Part shown: piece after piece, positions 1 through 7,942 of the stretch | How the letters are laid out: every line of letters starts with the position of its first letter | Numbering within the stretch: position 1 is the first letter of the stretch | NCBI GenBank assembly: GCA_021774335.1 | Contig: JAJFJD010000002.1 | Location: 1 to 64,000 of the forward strand | DNA length: 64,000 nt | Reading direction: 5' to 3' | Source of the DNA: Alphaproteobacteria bacterium | GTDB lineage: Bacteria > Pseudomonadota > Alphaproteobacteria > UBA8366 | Position numbers and translations under genes: made by a program | Notes under the pieces: model-generated | Database searches by the model: none | The model's input: only the letters and a program-made list of their open reading frames with translations | What the model was told of the DNA's origin: nothing

Positions 1-59
1 CCGTGAACCTGAAAGACTGACTTCGCTAGATCCAACCCAACTGTCATAATCTTCGTCAT
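1..59 (-). CDS. IS110-family transposase, N-terminal fragment cut by the window edge
   Basis: Reading the minus strand from the ATG at 57-59 gives MTKIMTVGLDLAKSVFQVH, then the window ends. The GLDLAKxVFQVH block is the start of the RuvC-like DEDD domain of IS110/IS1111 transposases; its Asp is the first catalytic acidic residue. Only 19 codons are visible, so subgroup and intactness cannot be judged. A strong Shine-Dalgarno (GAGGAGG) lies five bases before the ATG. Family assignment rests on this motif and on the structured leader next to it. Confidence 0.75.
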   Translation of the reverse strand, partial: MTKIMTVGLDLAKSVFQVH

Positions 60-130
60 GGACGCCTCCTCGTTCTGGATTGTTCAACACGCTCCAGTAT
101 GGCTCATCGCGAAGCCGTGAGGGGCGTCCA
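59..130 (-). promoter_or_regulatory. Structured leader that hides the IS110 transposase ribosome binding site
   Basis: An imperfect stem pairs 59-66 with 123-130 (8 of 8 bases) and continues as 68-71 with 119-122 around one bulged base. Inside it are two small hairpins, 75-79 with 93-97 and 101-104 with 113-116, giving a three-way junction. In the transposase mRNA the 3' arm contains the whole Shine-Dalgarno and reaches the first base of the start codon. Translation should therefore be low unless the stem opens. The pairing is seen directly; its role is inferred. Confidence 0.6.
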
Positions 131-388
131 TACCATCAGACAAATCTAAAGCGGACCCGCAAGAGGTGCTGGTTTGAGGCGTTCAGGCTGCCAACTGGCG
201 CTACCCGGCTCGTGCCGCTCAGCGGCAGCATCAAGGGAAATCGCCTTGAGCCGGGGAGGCGCGTTCCCGAACCTACGTGGATGAGAAATCCGTGACCGAA
301 ATTCTGTCACTGTGTGGATCTGGTGAACTATTAAGAGTGAGCAGTTTGCCGGAGATAAGAAATCTAGAATTAAGCGATTACTGGAGCT
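131..388. other. Gap without a clear gene, probably the non-coding end of the IS110 element
   Basis: No convincing coding frame or tRNA is visible between the transposase leader and the integrase stop codon. IS110-group elements carry a long non-coding end upstream of the transposase that can encode the bridge RNA used for target choice, so this stretch is where such an RNA would lie. I cannot place the element's terminus: these elements lack clear terminal inverted repeats and I cannot compare with an empty site. Confidence 0.35.
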
Positions 389-1621
389 CTAGACCTCTCG
401 TCTTATCGGCACGACTTTCCGATCTTCTCTTTGCTGCTCCAAAAAAGCTGCCCAAGCTGCCATCATCTTTGCGCGTTTTTCGAACAGATCGCCGCGTCGG
501 TAGGCGGCTTCGACTTTGTTTTGAATGGCGTGCGCCAGCGCCATTTCTGCAACGTCTCGAGGGAAGCTGGAGACTTCGCCGGACCAATCGCGGAAGCTGG
601 AGCGGAACCCGTGCGGCACGTAGTCGCCGCGCGCCCCATTCACGCCATAGCCCATACCGCGCATCAATTGAAGTAAGGCCATATTCGATAGCGGTCGGCC
701 ATAGCGTGTGCCGGGAAACAGGTATGGGTTGCCTTCGATGCGTGGCAGGGCGTTTAGTAGGTCCAGTGCTGCGTCAGGCATCGGAACTCGGTGGTCTTGT
801 CCGCCTTTCATCCTTGAGCCTGGAACTGTCCACACAGCGGCCGCCAGGTCAATCTCTGGCCACTGCGCCTTTAGCACTTCGCTGGTCCGAGTGGCGGTCA
901 GTATTAGGAACTGCAACGCCAACGCCGATACACTGCTATTCTTCGACAACTCACTCATGAAGGCCGGAACACCGGAGTAGGGCATGGCCGGATGATGCTT
1001 GACGGTCGTCACCCGCGATGGCTTGGGTAGCAGCATATCCAGATGGCCGCGCCACCGCGCGGGATTTTCGGCGTCGCGGTACTTGTGTGCAGTGGCAAAG
1101 TCCAAGACGTTCTCAATGCGCCCTTGCAACCGTTTGGCGGTCTCGGTCTTGCTCGTCCAAATAGGCGACAAGGTTTCCAAGATATCTTTGGTGTCTATGG
1201 CATCTACGTGCTTCGCGCCAATCACTGGCCTTGCATAGGTCTTGAGCGTACTCACCCATTGGCGCGCGTGCTTGGCATTTTTCCAGCCCCGCCGATGGGT
1301 GCGGATATAACGCGCAGCGCAGGTGGTGAAGGTCGGAACCGCTTCGGGTTCAACCCGCCGTGCCTCAATAGGATCTACGCCATTCGCTGCCTGTAATCGG
1401 CACTCAGAGGCTTTGCGGCGAGCATCGGCAAGGCCAACGTCAGGAAAACTGCCAAGCCCCATTTCCCGGCGCTTACCTTTGATCGAAAATCGAAATATCC
1501 ACTTTCTCGCGCCTGCGCTCGAAACCACCAAACGCAACCCGCCGCCATCCTCATATTTGCCAGCCTTTGCGTTCGCCACTTTGCGCGGAGCGAGTTTATG
1601 AATTGCCATGCTCATTCCCAA
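389..1621 (-). CDS. P4-type tyrosine recombinase (integrase)
   Basis: Site-specific integrase of 410 residues, the usual size for the P4/DUF4102 group. Residues 5-85 are the N-terminal DNA-binding domain (KYEDGGGLRLVV, then the MGLGSFPDVGLADAR block). Residues about 95-200 form the core-binding domain and the C-terminal half is catalytic. Visible active-site residues are Arg245 (TATRTSEV), Lys272, His337 and Arg340 (HGFRSSFRDW), His364 and the nucleophile Tyr374. All are present, so it should be active. The start could be either of the first two Met codons. It reads towards the IS110 fragment and no other phage or island gene is in the window, so the element it belongs to probably extends left. 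Confidence 0.93.
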   Translation of the reverse strand: MGMSMAIHKLAPRKVANAKAGKYEDGGGLRLVVSSAGARKWIFRFSIKGKRREMGLGSFPDVGLADARRKASECRLQAANGVDPIEARRVEPEAVPTFTTCAARYIRTHRRGWKNAKHARQWVSTLKTYARPVIGAKHVDAIDTKDILETLSPIWTSKTETAKRLQGRIENVLDFATAHKYRDAENPARWRGHLDMLLPKPSRVTTVKHHPAMPYSGVPAFMSELSKNSSVSALALQFLILTATRTSEVLKAQWPEIDLAAAVWTVPGSRMKGGQDHRVPMPDAALDLLNALPRIEGNPYLFPGTRYGRPLSNMALLQLMRGMGYGVNGARGDYVPHGFRSSFRDWSGEVSSFPRDVAEMALAHAIQNKVEAAYRRGDLFEKRAKMMAAWAAFLEQQREDRKVVPIRREV

Positions 1622-1766
1622 TCATCATCAAAATTTGGGATGCAGCCCCCCATTCGGCCCCCCAAACAAATCGGATATTAGCACATATACTAGGATGACC
1701 TAGGACAAGAAATGCTGAAAAGCCTGGAGTTAAAAGGTGAATAGGGATCGCGCGGCATCATATATC

Positions 1767-1786
1767 GGCGGACCCTCCCTCCGCCA
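1767..1786. other. Possible attachment-site core or small hairpin next to the integrase
   Basis: The bases 1773-1786 (CCCTCCCTCCGCCA) resemble the acceptor-stem 3' end and CCA of a bacterial tRNA-Ser, a common target of P4-type integrases, but no T-arm precedes them, so no tRNA gene is intact here. The same stretch also forms a hairpin (GGCGGA at 1767-1772 with TCCGCC at 1780-1785). It lies about 150 bases upstream of the integrase start, where an att site is expected. The remainder of 1622-1899 shows no gene. Confidence 0.25.
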
Positions 1787-1899
1787 TTCGGATAATCTCG
1801 GCGTTTCATCGTCATCACCGGCTGTTTCCAAACCTTTGCCAACGGGGTCGGTTAGGGGGTTGCGATGGGCCGGGTGAGCACCGACCGGGAGAACACATC

Positions 1900-2958
1900 A
1901 TGACCGACAGATATCGTCATACCGATCTCATCGACTGCACAACGACGCTTTTCCAGCGGGCGGGGCTTGACGAAAACATCGCGCAAACCGTCTCGGAGAT
2001 CCTGGTGGAAGCCGAGCTGCTCGGCTACGGCACCCATGGGCTGCAATTCGTGCCCGCGTATATCGCGGGGATCGAATCCGGCCGAACCGCGACGACGGGT
2101 GAACCGGCGATTCTGAAAGATACTCCAGGCGCTCTGCTGCTCGATGCGCGCCGATTACCGGGCCAATGGGTCGTGGTGCGCGCGCTTGACCTCGCACTGA
2201 AGCGGCTGGCCGACAATGGCGTGATATGTGTCGCCATACGGGGCAGTGAAAACATCTCCTGCCTTGCGACATACGTAAAGCGCGCGGCGGCGCGCGGTGT
2301 GATGGCGGTGCTGACGACCTCGTCGCCGGGAAACGCGGCGGTGGCGCCCTTTGGCGGCCGTGCGCCGCGGTATTCGACCAATCCCATCGCCATCGGTATC
2401 CCCACGGACGGCACGCCGATCCTGATCGATACCAGTACGTCGAGCACGACCAATCGCATGATCGAACGGACCCGGCGGTCCGGTAGCCGGCTCGCGCGCG
2501 AATGGCTTGTCGATAACACGGGCCGGCCGAGCGACGACCCGGAGGCGTTCTATACCGATCCGCCCGGGGCCATCATGCCGGCCGGCGCGCCGGATCAGGG
2601 GCATAAGGGGTTTGCTTTCGCCATTCTGGTCGAAGCGTTGACCTCCGGCCTGGCCGGCGTTGGCCGCGCCGACGGGCTCGCCGCGGTCGGCAGCAACATG
2701 TTCCTGCAGCTCATCGACCCCCGGGCCTTCGGCGGCCTGGAAGCCTTCCGGCGGGAAACCGGTTTCTTCGCCGAGCACTGCCGCAATACGCAGCCGCTCG
2801 ACCCGGACGCCCCCGTGCGGATGCCCGGCGACCGCGCCGTTGCGTTCTATGACGAACAATGCGTATCGGGTGTCGCACTGCATCCGGAAGTCCTTCCGCG
2901 CATGAAGCCGTTCTTTGAAAAATACGACGTGCCGTTGCCGACGCCGATTGCGTCATAG
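1900..2958 (+). CDS. Malate/L-lactate dehydrogenase family oxidoreductase
   Basis: NAD(P)-dependent 2-hydroxyacid or imino-acid reductase of the Ldh2/malate-lactate-ureidoglycolate dehydrogenase fold, 352 residues and full length. Typical blocks are GYGTHGLQFVPAY near residue 45 (catalytic His region), STNPIAIGIPTDG near residue 165, and GHKGFAFAILVEAL near residue 232, the conserved GHKG cofactor-binding motif. A Shine-Dalgarno GGGAG precedes the ATG. It stands alone: the integrase on its left is divergent and the phosphate transporter on its right is separated by a regulated promoter region. The substrate cannot be told from sequence; family members act on malate, lactate, sulfolactate, ureidoglycolate or pyrroline carboxylates. 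Confidence 0.88.
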   Translation: MTDRYRHTDLIDCTTTLFQRAGLDENIAQTVSEILVEAELLGYGTHGLQFVPAYIAGIESGRTATTGEPAILKDTPGALLLDARRLPGQWVVVRALDLALKRLADNGVICVAIRGSENISCLATYVKRAAARGVMAVLTTSSPGNAAVAPFGGRAPRYSTNPIAIGIPTDGTPILIDTSTSSTTNRMIERTRRSGSRLAREWLVDNTGRPSDDPEAFYTDPPGAIMPAGAPDQGHKGFAFAILVEALTSGLAGVGRADGLAAVGSNMFLQLIDPRAFGGLEAFRRETGFFAEHCRNTQPLDPDAPVRMPGDRAVAFYDEQCVSGVALHPEVLPRMKPFFEKYDVPLPTPIAS

Positions 2959-3181
2959 GCGCGCTGCCAGGCAGGACTGTCTGCACCTCGGCGAAGAGTG
3001 GTCGGAAACGGCGCATCGCGCGTGTACTACGTCTAAATCCATCGGCATCTTAAGAATCCCGCTTGGCCCTCTGTGGGGCTCACGATGCGTTCGGGCCGTG
3101 TCTTCGCCAAACGGCATTTGACACAAGTGTAACAAGCTTCTTTTCCCCCGGATGAATTGCGGTTATCCGCCGCGGCCCCCA

Positions 3182-3210
3182 TTGTCGCGAAATTGTCAGA
3201 AATCTGTCAT
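3182..3210 (+). promoter_or_regulatory. PhoB-type operator (three tandem half-sites)
   Basis: Three direct repeats spaced 11 bases apart: TTGTCGC at 3182-3188, TTGTCAG at 3193-3199 and CTGTCAT at 3204-3210, separated by GAAA and AAAT. The last two make TTGTCAGAAATCTGTCAT, a close match to the Pho box pattern CTGTCAT-N4-CTGTCAY. The site is about 107 bases upstream of a Na/Pi symporter, which fits control by PhoB under phosphate starvation. Confidence 0.8.
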
Positions 3211-3316
3211 GGTCTGGATCAGGGCACGGCCGGTTTTGCATCGCTGGGGCTGCTTGGAGTTCGATACTCGGCGTGCCGTCGCTGTTTCCTGACACAGCGT
3301 AGGGAGAGCAGGGACC

Positions 3317-5158
3317 ATTCTTCGGCGGATTTTCCTTCCAACCATTCTTGCCGTTCTGGCCGTCGGCTTCTGGGTCAGCGCCGACTTTCAGCAGATCGCG
3401 GCCGGCGTTGCGATTTTTCTATTCGGCATGTTCTTTCTCGAGGACGGCTTTCGGGCGTTTACCGGCGGGGTCCTGGAAAAGCTGTTAGCGAGAACGACCG
3501 GTTCCCTTCTGAAAAGCATAACCTTCGGCGTCGTCACCACGACGGTGATGCAATCCAGTTCCCTCGTTTCCGTCATTACGATCTCGTTCTTGAGCGCCGG
3601 GCTCATCGGGCTTGCCGCGGGGATCGGCATTATTTTTGGCGCCAACTTGGGCACGACGACCGGCGCATGGCTGATCGCCGGGCTTGGCCTGAAGGTGAAT
3701 ATTTCGGCCTACGCCATGCCCATGCTGGCCTTCGCGATCATTCTGGTGTTCCAGAAATCCAAAAGTTTGAAAGGCGTGGGTTATGTCCTGGCCGGCCTCG
3801 GGCTGTTGTTCCTCGGCATCCATCACATGAAGGTAGGGTTCGAAACGTTCCGGGAAACGATCGACCTGACCCAGTTCGCCTTGACGGGCTATCTCGGGCT
3901 TTTCGTTTTCACGCTCGTGGGAGTGGCGGCGACCGTGATCATGCAGTCGAGCCATGCGACCCTGGTGCTCATCATCACCGCGCTGTCCGTCGGCCAGATT
4001 TCATACGAAAACGCGCTGGCGCTCGCCATCGGCGCCAATGTCGGCACGACGATCACGGCTATCATTGGGGCGATGAGCGCCAATTTCATGGGCAAGCGGC
4101 TGGCCGCGGCGCATCTCATCTTCAATGTCACGACCGGCCTGATCGCCATTGTCTTCATCTCCCAAATCGTCTGGGTGGTCGACGAAATCGCCGTAGGCGT
4201 CGGCATCCGGGGCGATGATTTCACGCTCAAACTCGCGGTTTTTCATACGGTGTTCAACGCCATCGGCGTCTTGGTGATGGTTCCTTTCGTCCAGAATCTC
4301 GTCAATCTGTTGGAAAAGGTCATCCCGGCGAAAGTACCGCAGCTTGTCGAACCGAAATTCCTGAACGATTCCACCATCGAGTTTCCCGAGACGTTGGTCA
4401 CGGCGGTTCGAAACGAGACTCTTTATCTTTACGAAAACGCGCTGGAGATCATCGCGCATGGCCTTTCTCTTCACCGCCGCATCATTCATTCGGACCAGGA
4501 CCTTGAAGCCTATATCGAGAACGATCGGGAGGTGATGGACCTCGATATCGACGAGGTTTATCCAATCCGCGTGAAATACCTTTATTCCGCGATCGTCGCG
4601 TTCATGAGCCGGGCCCAATCGGAGGTTCCCCCCGAGTTTGCCAGTTCGATCTACGACCTGCGAACCGCGGCCCAGAATATCGTCCAAAGCCTCAAGGACG
4701 TTAAGCATTTGAGCAAGAACATGGCCGTCTACGTTGACTCGGACAACGAGGCGATTCGGCGGGAATACAATGAATTCCGCCTTAAGATCGCAACCGTGTT
4801 GCGCCTCATTCACCGGCTTCGTGAAGGCGATGAGCGGGTCGATATATACGACATCGACGACATGGCGCTCGAGGCCGGACAGGACAACAGTATCAGCGAC
4901 GGGACGCTCGACCGGCTGATACGGTCAGGCGAAATTACGGCGATCATGGCGACATCCGCGATGAACGACCATGTCTATGCGGAGAATATCGTGCGTCTCC
5001 TCGCGGAAACGGGACGGCTGCTGTTCCGCGAAACGGAATCCGCCGATCGCGATGCCCAGGAGTTGCTGCGATTCGACGAGGACGAGAGGGAAGCCCTGTC
5101 TGAAGCCGACGACGACAACGCCGAAAACCGAAAAGAGTCCACGGCCGAACCCGCATAA
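3317..5158 (+). CDS. Na/Pi-cotransporter II family protein with a PhoU-like C-terminal domain
   Basis: Sodium-dependent phosphate symporter of the NptA/YjbB type in the inner membrane. The two inverted repeats show the hallmark motifs twice: GANLGTTTG and GANVGTTIT, and QSSS and QSSH. Hydrophobic segments fill roughly residues 1-300; the last 230 residues are helical and PhoU-like and end in an acidic tail. The first ATG is at 3428, but the open frame continues upstream without a stop and encodes a good first membrane helix (LRRIFLPTILAVLAVGFW, then the ADFQQIAAGVAIFLFGM block conserved in the family). The best start there is ATT at 3317, after AGGGAG at 3301-3306, giving 613 residues. The upstream Pho box supports a role in phosphate uptake. 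Confidence 0.85.
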   Translation: MLRRIFLPTILAVLAVGFWVSADFQQIAAGVAIFLFGMFFLEDGFRAFTGGVLEKLLARTTGSLLKSITFGVVTTTVMQSSSLVSVITISFLSAGLIGLAAGIGIIFGANLGTTTGAWLIAGLGLKVNISAYAMPMLAFAIILVFQKSKSLKGVGYVLAGLGLLFLGIHHMKVGFETFRETIDLTQFALTGYLGLFVFTLVGVAATVIMQSSHATLVLIITALSVGQISYENALALAIGANVGTTITAIIGAMSANFMGKRLAAAHLIFNVTTGLIAIVFISQIVWVVDEIAVGVGIRGDDFTLKLAVFHTVFNAIGVLVMVPFVQNLVNLLEKVIPAKVPQLVEPKFLNDSTIEFPETLVTAVRNETLYLYENALEIIAHGLSLHRRIIHSDQDLEAYIENDREVMDLDIDEVYPIRVKYLYSAIVAFMSRAQSEVPPEFASSIYDLRTAAQNIVQSLKDVKHLSKNMAVYVDSDNEAIRREYNEFRLKIATVLRLIHRLREGDERVDIYDIDDMALEAGQDNSISDGTLDRLIRSGEITAIMATSAMNDHVYAENIVRLLAETGRLLFRETESADRDAQELLRFDEDEREALSEADDDNAENRKESTAEPA

Positions 5159-5257
5159 TTCGCTTTTGCCTTACCGCCGAATGGAAAGGGATTATTATCA
5201 ATAACAGGGGTAGAGTCTCGGTATCGGGACGTTCCCGTGTGGAAAAGGCAAAGTAAA

Positions 5258-5506
5258 ATGCGGATAAAAAAGATCGTTGAACGGCTTTGGGAAGTAATAG
5301 ACTCGGATAAATCAAATAAAAATAAAAAAAGAAAAGCATTAGAGAAAGTAATTTCGAAGCTCGAAAAGAAAGAAAAACGCATAAGAAGCGATTTAAACTC
5401 CGCAAAATCAAAAAAAGAGATCAAGAAACTAAAATCAAAACTTAGATTATGCATTGAGCATCGCAAAAAAGGCACCAAAGCGCTGGCGGCAATGACCGAA
5501 AAATAA
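5258..5506 (+). CDS. Small lysine-rich helical protein, unknown
   Basis: 82 residues, extremely rich in Lys and Glu with long heptad-like runs (for example SKLEKKEKRIRSDLNSAKSK), so probably one continuous charged helix or coiled coil. No signal peptide or membrane segment. It is noticeably AT-rich compared with its neighbours, which suggests recent acquisition or drift. ATG at 5258 follows an AAGG; a GTG seven codons upstream is also in frame. No family recognised. Low complexity makes chance possible, but the frame is clean and the region around it has no competing gene. Confidence 0.55.
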   Translation: MRIKKIVERLWEVIDSDKSNKNKKRKALEKVISKLEKKEKRIRSDLNSAKSKKEIKKLKSKLRLCIEHRKKGTKALAAMTEK

Positions 5507-5857
5507 GACCTATGCGCAATCATGAAGGGTTGAGGATCGGGGGCGCCTTTGGATCGGAAACCAAGTGCGATGCTGCTGCCCGGCTACGGTCAAGCACGTC
5601 GAAGGGCGCGTTGTCCTTCCGCGGTCGCAGCATTCGATTGTGACATCATGCATGCATTGGCGTTGACCGGCCGGTGAGCGCCGCGGTTCTCGATAGAGCC
5701 TGCCGGTTGCTCGATACGAGAATACCGCATTGGTTTTCATTCTCGCCTGCACATCCCATAGCGAGCGTTCCCGGTGGAACGGTTTAATCGTGACACCAAA
5801 AAATGTCGGATTGGTTCGACTATTAAACTCAACGTGCCTCCTCGGGAGCGTAAATAA
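5507..5857. other. Gap of about 350 bases with no gene seen
   Basis: Neither strand has a frame with family features or a good ribosome site. A minus-strand frame at 5510-5752 codes for an Arg/Thr-rich string with no recognisable pattern and was left out. The promoter of the next gene presumably lies here. Confidence 0.4.
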
Positions 5858-6340
5858 ATGTATCTGAGGCTAATTCTCTTTTTGTTTGCCTTAGCGACTG
5901 CGGGTTGCGCGGCGACCGCAGATACCGATGGCCGGAATACAAGCGGGTCAGGACCAGTGAATTTCCAGGAATTAGAACGCCGTGATTCGCCGAATGACTA
6001 TTTGGTCTGTCCGGATGATTATTGCAAAAAGGCGAAGCCCGATCGTGTGTCGCCGGTGTTTCCGATGCCGGCGGAGGAATTGAAAAAGCGGGTGGCCGTT
6101 CTCCTTTCAAAGGCGCCGCGCACTCAAATCGTTTCTACCGATGAGACGCAGATCGTCGCCGAACAGCGCAGCGCGGTGTTTGGGTTTCCCGATACCATCG
6201 ATATAGCGATCATTGCGGTCGCTGCGGACACCTCGACCGTCGCGATCTATAGCCGCTCCCGATACGGGTATTCCGATCTCGGCGCGAACGGACGCCGGGT
6301 CGACGGCTGGTTAGAGAAGCTCGCCGCGTCTCCCAAGTGA
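5858..6340 (+). CDS. DUF1499 family lipoprotein
   Basis: 160 residues with a lipoprotein signal peptide (LILFLFALATAG, then Cys17 in the lipobox ATAGC). The mature part carries the DUF1499 pattern: a region around residue 88-100 and the ending YSRSRYGYSDLGANGRRVDG, which is the family's best conserved stretch. DUF1499 proteins have no established function; they are small envelope proteins in proteobacteria and plastids. It appears to be a single gene with its own promoter. Confidence 0.8.
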   Translation: MYLRLILFLFALATAGCAATADTDGRNTSGSGPVNFQELERRDSPNDYLVCPDDYCKKAKPDRVSPVFPMPAEELKKRVAVLLSKAPRTQIVSTDETQIVAEQRSAVFGFPDTIDIAIIAVAADTSTVAIYSRSRYGYSDLGANGRRVDGWLEKLAASPK

Positions 6341-6453
6341 GAATTCGCCGGAGGACCGTGTTTGGTCTGGGTGATCTGTCCTGATGGTGCGTCCGTATTC
6401 ACTGGTAGGTGAAACTAGGGCGTGGCTCCGGGCGTGAGCCTCGGATCAGTCGT

Positions 6454-7089
6454 ATGAAAAAAATATCCATCCTCTTCGTTTGCTCCCTGCTGATTGCCGG
6501 TTGTTCCGTCTTCGGGAACCGGTCCGGGTATGAGCAGCCCGGTTACAAGGTCGTCGAATCTCTCGGTGAGTCGACCGAGATCCGGGCGTATGAGCCGCGC
6601 GTTGCCGCCGAGGCGCGGGTGGAGAACGAGGACCTCGACGAAGGGCGGGACGCGGCCTTCCGATTGTTGTTCGACTACATCACCGGCAGCAACCGAACGG
6701 ACGCGAAGATTGCGATGACTGTGCCGGTCGAGAGTGCCGATACATCGGAAAAGATTGCCATGACGGCGCCGGTCGAGTCGTCCCGAACCGGCGACAATGA
6801 GGTGTACATGCGCTTCTTCCTGCCGGCTAAGTATGACCGGGAGACCGCGCCCAAGCCGCTGGACGAGCGGGTAAAAATAGTCGACATGCCGGTTCAAACG
6901 GTCGCCGTTCTGCGTTTCAGCGGCGTCGCTGGCGAAGAGACCGTTGCCGCGAAGAAACGGGAATTGTTGCATTCCCTCAAATCGACGGCGTGGCGGCCGC
7001 TTTCCGACGCCGTGGTCTACTTTTACGACCCGCCCTGGACGTTGCCTTTCTTTCGGCGCAACGAGGTCGTGGTCGCCGTCGGCCGATAA
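6454..7089 (+). CDS. SOUL heme-binding family lipoprotein
   Basis: 211 residues from the ATG at 6454, chosen because it places a lipoprotein signal (ILFVCSLLIAG, Cys) at the N-terminus; an in-frame start 15 codons upstream would bury it. The mature part is a SOUL/HBP domain: YKVVESLGESTEIRAYEPRV at its start, the repeated KIAMTxPVES block seen twice, and the conserved ending DPPWTLPFFRRNEVVV. Bacterial SOUL proteins bind heme or fatty acids in the envelope; the exact role is unknown. The next gene lies 240 bases away, and that gap holds no gene. Confidence 0.85.
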   Translation: MKKISILFVCSLLIAGCSVFGNRSGYEQPGYKVVESLGESTEIRAYEPRVAAEARVENEDLDEGRDAAFRLLFDYITGSNRTDAKIAMTVPVESADTSEKIAMTAPVESSRTGDNEVYMRFFLPAKYDRETAPKPLDERVKIVDMPVQTVAVLRFSGVAGEETVAAKKRELLHSLKSTAWRPLSDAVVYFYDPPWTLPFFRRNEVVVAVGR

Positions 7090-7331
7090 GCACCGGACGA
7101 TCGAACCAACAAAGCCCGTTTAATGCCGAAAGAAGAGGGACGGCACCGCACGGTCCGGTCTCAGTTCTTGTCCCAAAACGCGACACAATCGTAGACAGAA
7201 TTCGCAATCTCTTCCGAACCCATGCGCAAGACGGCGCACTGATGGCTCCCTGCCGGGGCTCGTCGTGACTTTCGTCTGTGGCATGGCGCTTGCGGAGACG
7301 GGCGTGACAATTTGCAAAAGGAGAGGTCGCG

Positions 7332-7766
7332 ATGGGTTTGTTTGATTTTGTTAAAGAAGCCGGAAAAATGATTGGCATTGGTGATGACGAGCTGGATGCC
7401 GATAAGCTCAAGTCAGCGGTCAAGGAAGCGGGCTTGGACGATAGCGGGATCGAGGTCAACGTCGACGGCGATAAGGCCATCGTCACCGGGCATGTCTCGT
7501 CTCAAGAAGAGATGGAAAAAATCGTCCTGGCGATTGGCAACAATAAGGGGGTTGCGTCGGTCGAATCCCTCATCGAAGTGGAAAGTAGTGAGCCAGAGGC
7601 GGCGTTCTATACGGTGAAGAGCGGGGATACGCTCTCCCAGATTGCCAAAACCCACTACGGAAACGCAGGGAAATATCACGCAATTTTCGCTGCAAATAAG
7701 CCGATGTTGGACGATCCGGACAAAATCTATCCGGGCCAAGTGTTGCGTATTCCTCATGCTGGATAG
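7332..7766 (+). CDS. kbp: BON-LysM protein, Kbp (YgaU) family
   Basis: 144 residues, full length for the family. A BON domain spans about residues 20-85 (ending VASVESLIEVE) and a LysM domain residues 92-141 (YTVKSGDTLSQIAKTHYGNA, ending YPGQVLRIP). In E. coli this architecture is the cytoplasmic potassium-binding protein Kbp, induced by osmotic stress. No signal peptide is present here either, which agrees with a cytoplasmic protein. A strong AGGAGAGG ribosome site precedes the ATG. Confidence 0.9.
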   Translation: MGLFDFVKEAGKMIGIGDDELDADKLKSAVKEAGLDDSGIEVNVDGDKAIVTGHVSSQEEMEKIVLAIGNNKGVASVESLIEVESSEPEAAFYTVKSGDTLSQIAKTHYGNAGKYHAIFAANKPMLDDPDKIYPGQVLRIPHAG

Positions 7767-7800
7767 CTTTCAGCATTAGATTTGGAACTAAGAAACCTAT

Positions 7801-7842
7801 GCCATCGCGGTTCCTGCAGATTTGTGCCGGAACCGCGATGGC
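7801..7842. terminator. Strong 14-bp hairpin after kbp
   Basis: A perfect inverted repeat pairs 7801-7814 with 7829-7842 (GCCATCGCGGTTCC and its complement) around a 14-base loop. It begins about 35 bases after the kbp stop codon. No T-run follows on the plus strand, so it may act with Rho or as a 3' stabiliser rather than as a classic intrinsic terminator. Confidence 0.5.
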
Positions 7843-7942
7843 GTTCAGGGGATGACGTTTAAGACAGAAGGATTGCCAGCGCACTTTCGTATCCTGACCT
7901 AACCGGTAGAATGAGCGTATTGCGAATCATCGGGGGCAGGAT

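Noticed and set aside
277-960. Long plus-strand open frame over the integrase
   Set aside because: It is antisense to the integrase, Arg/Ser-rich and has no motif; the minus strand carries all catalytic residues.
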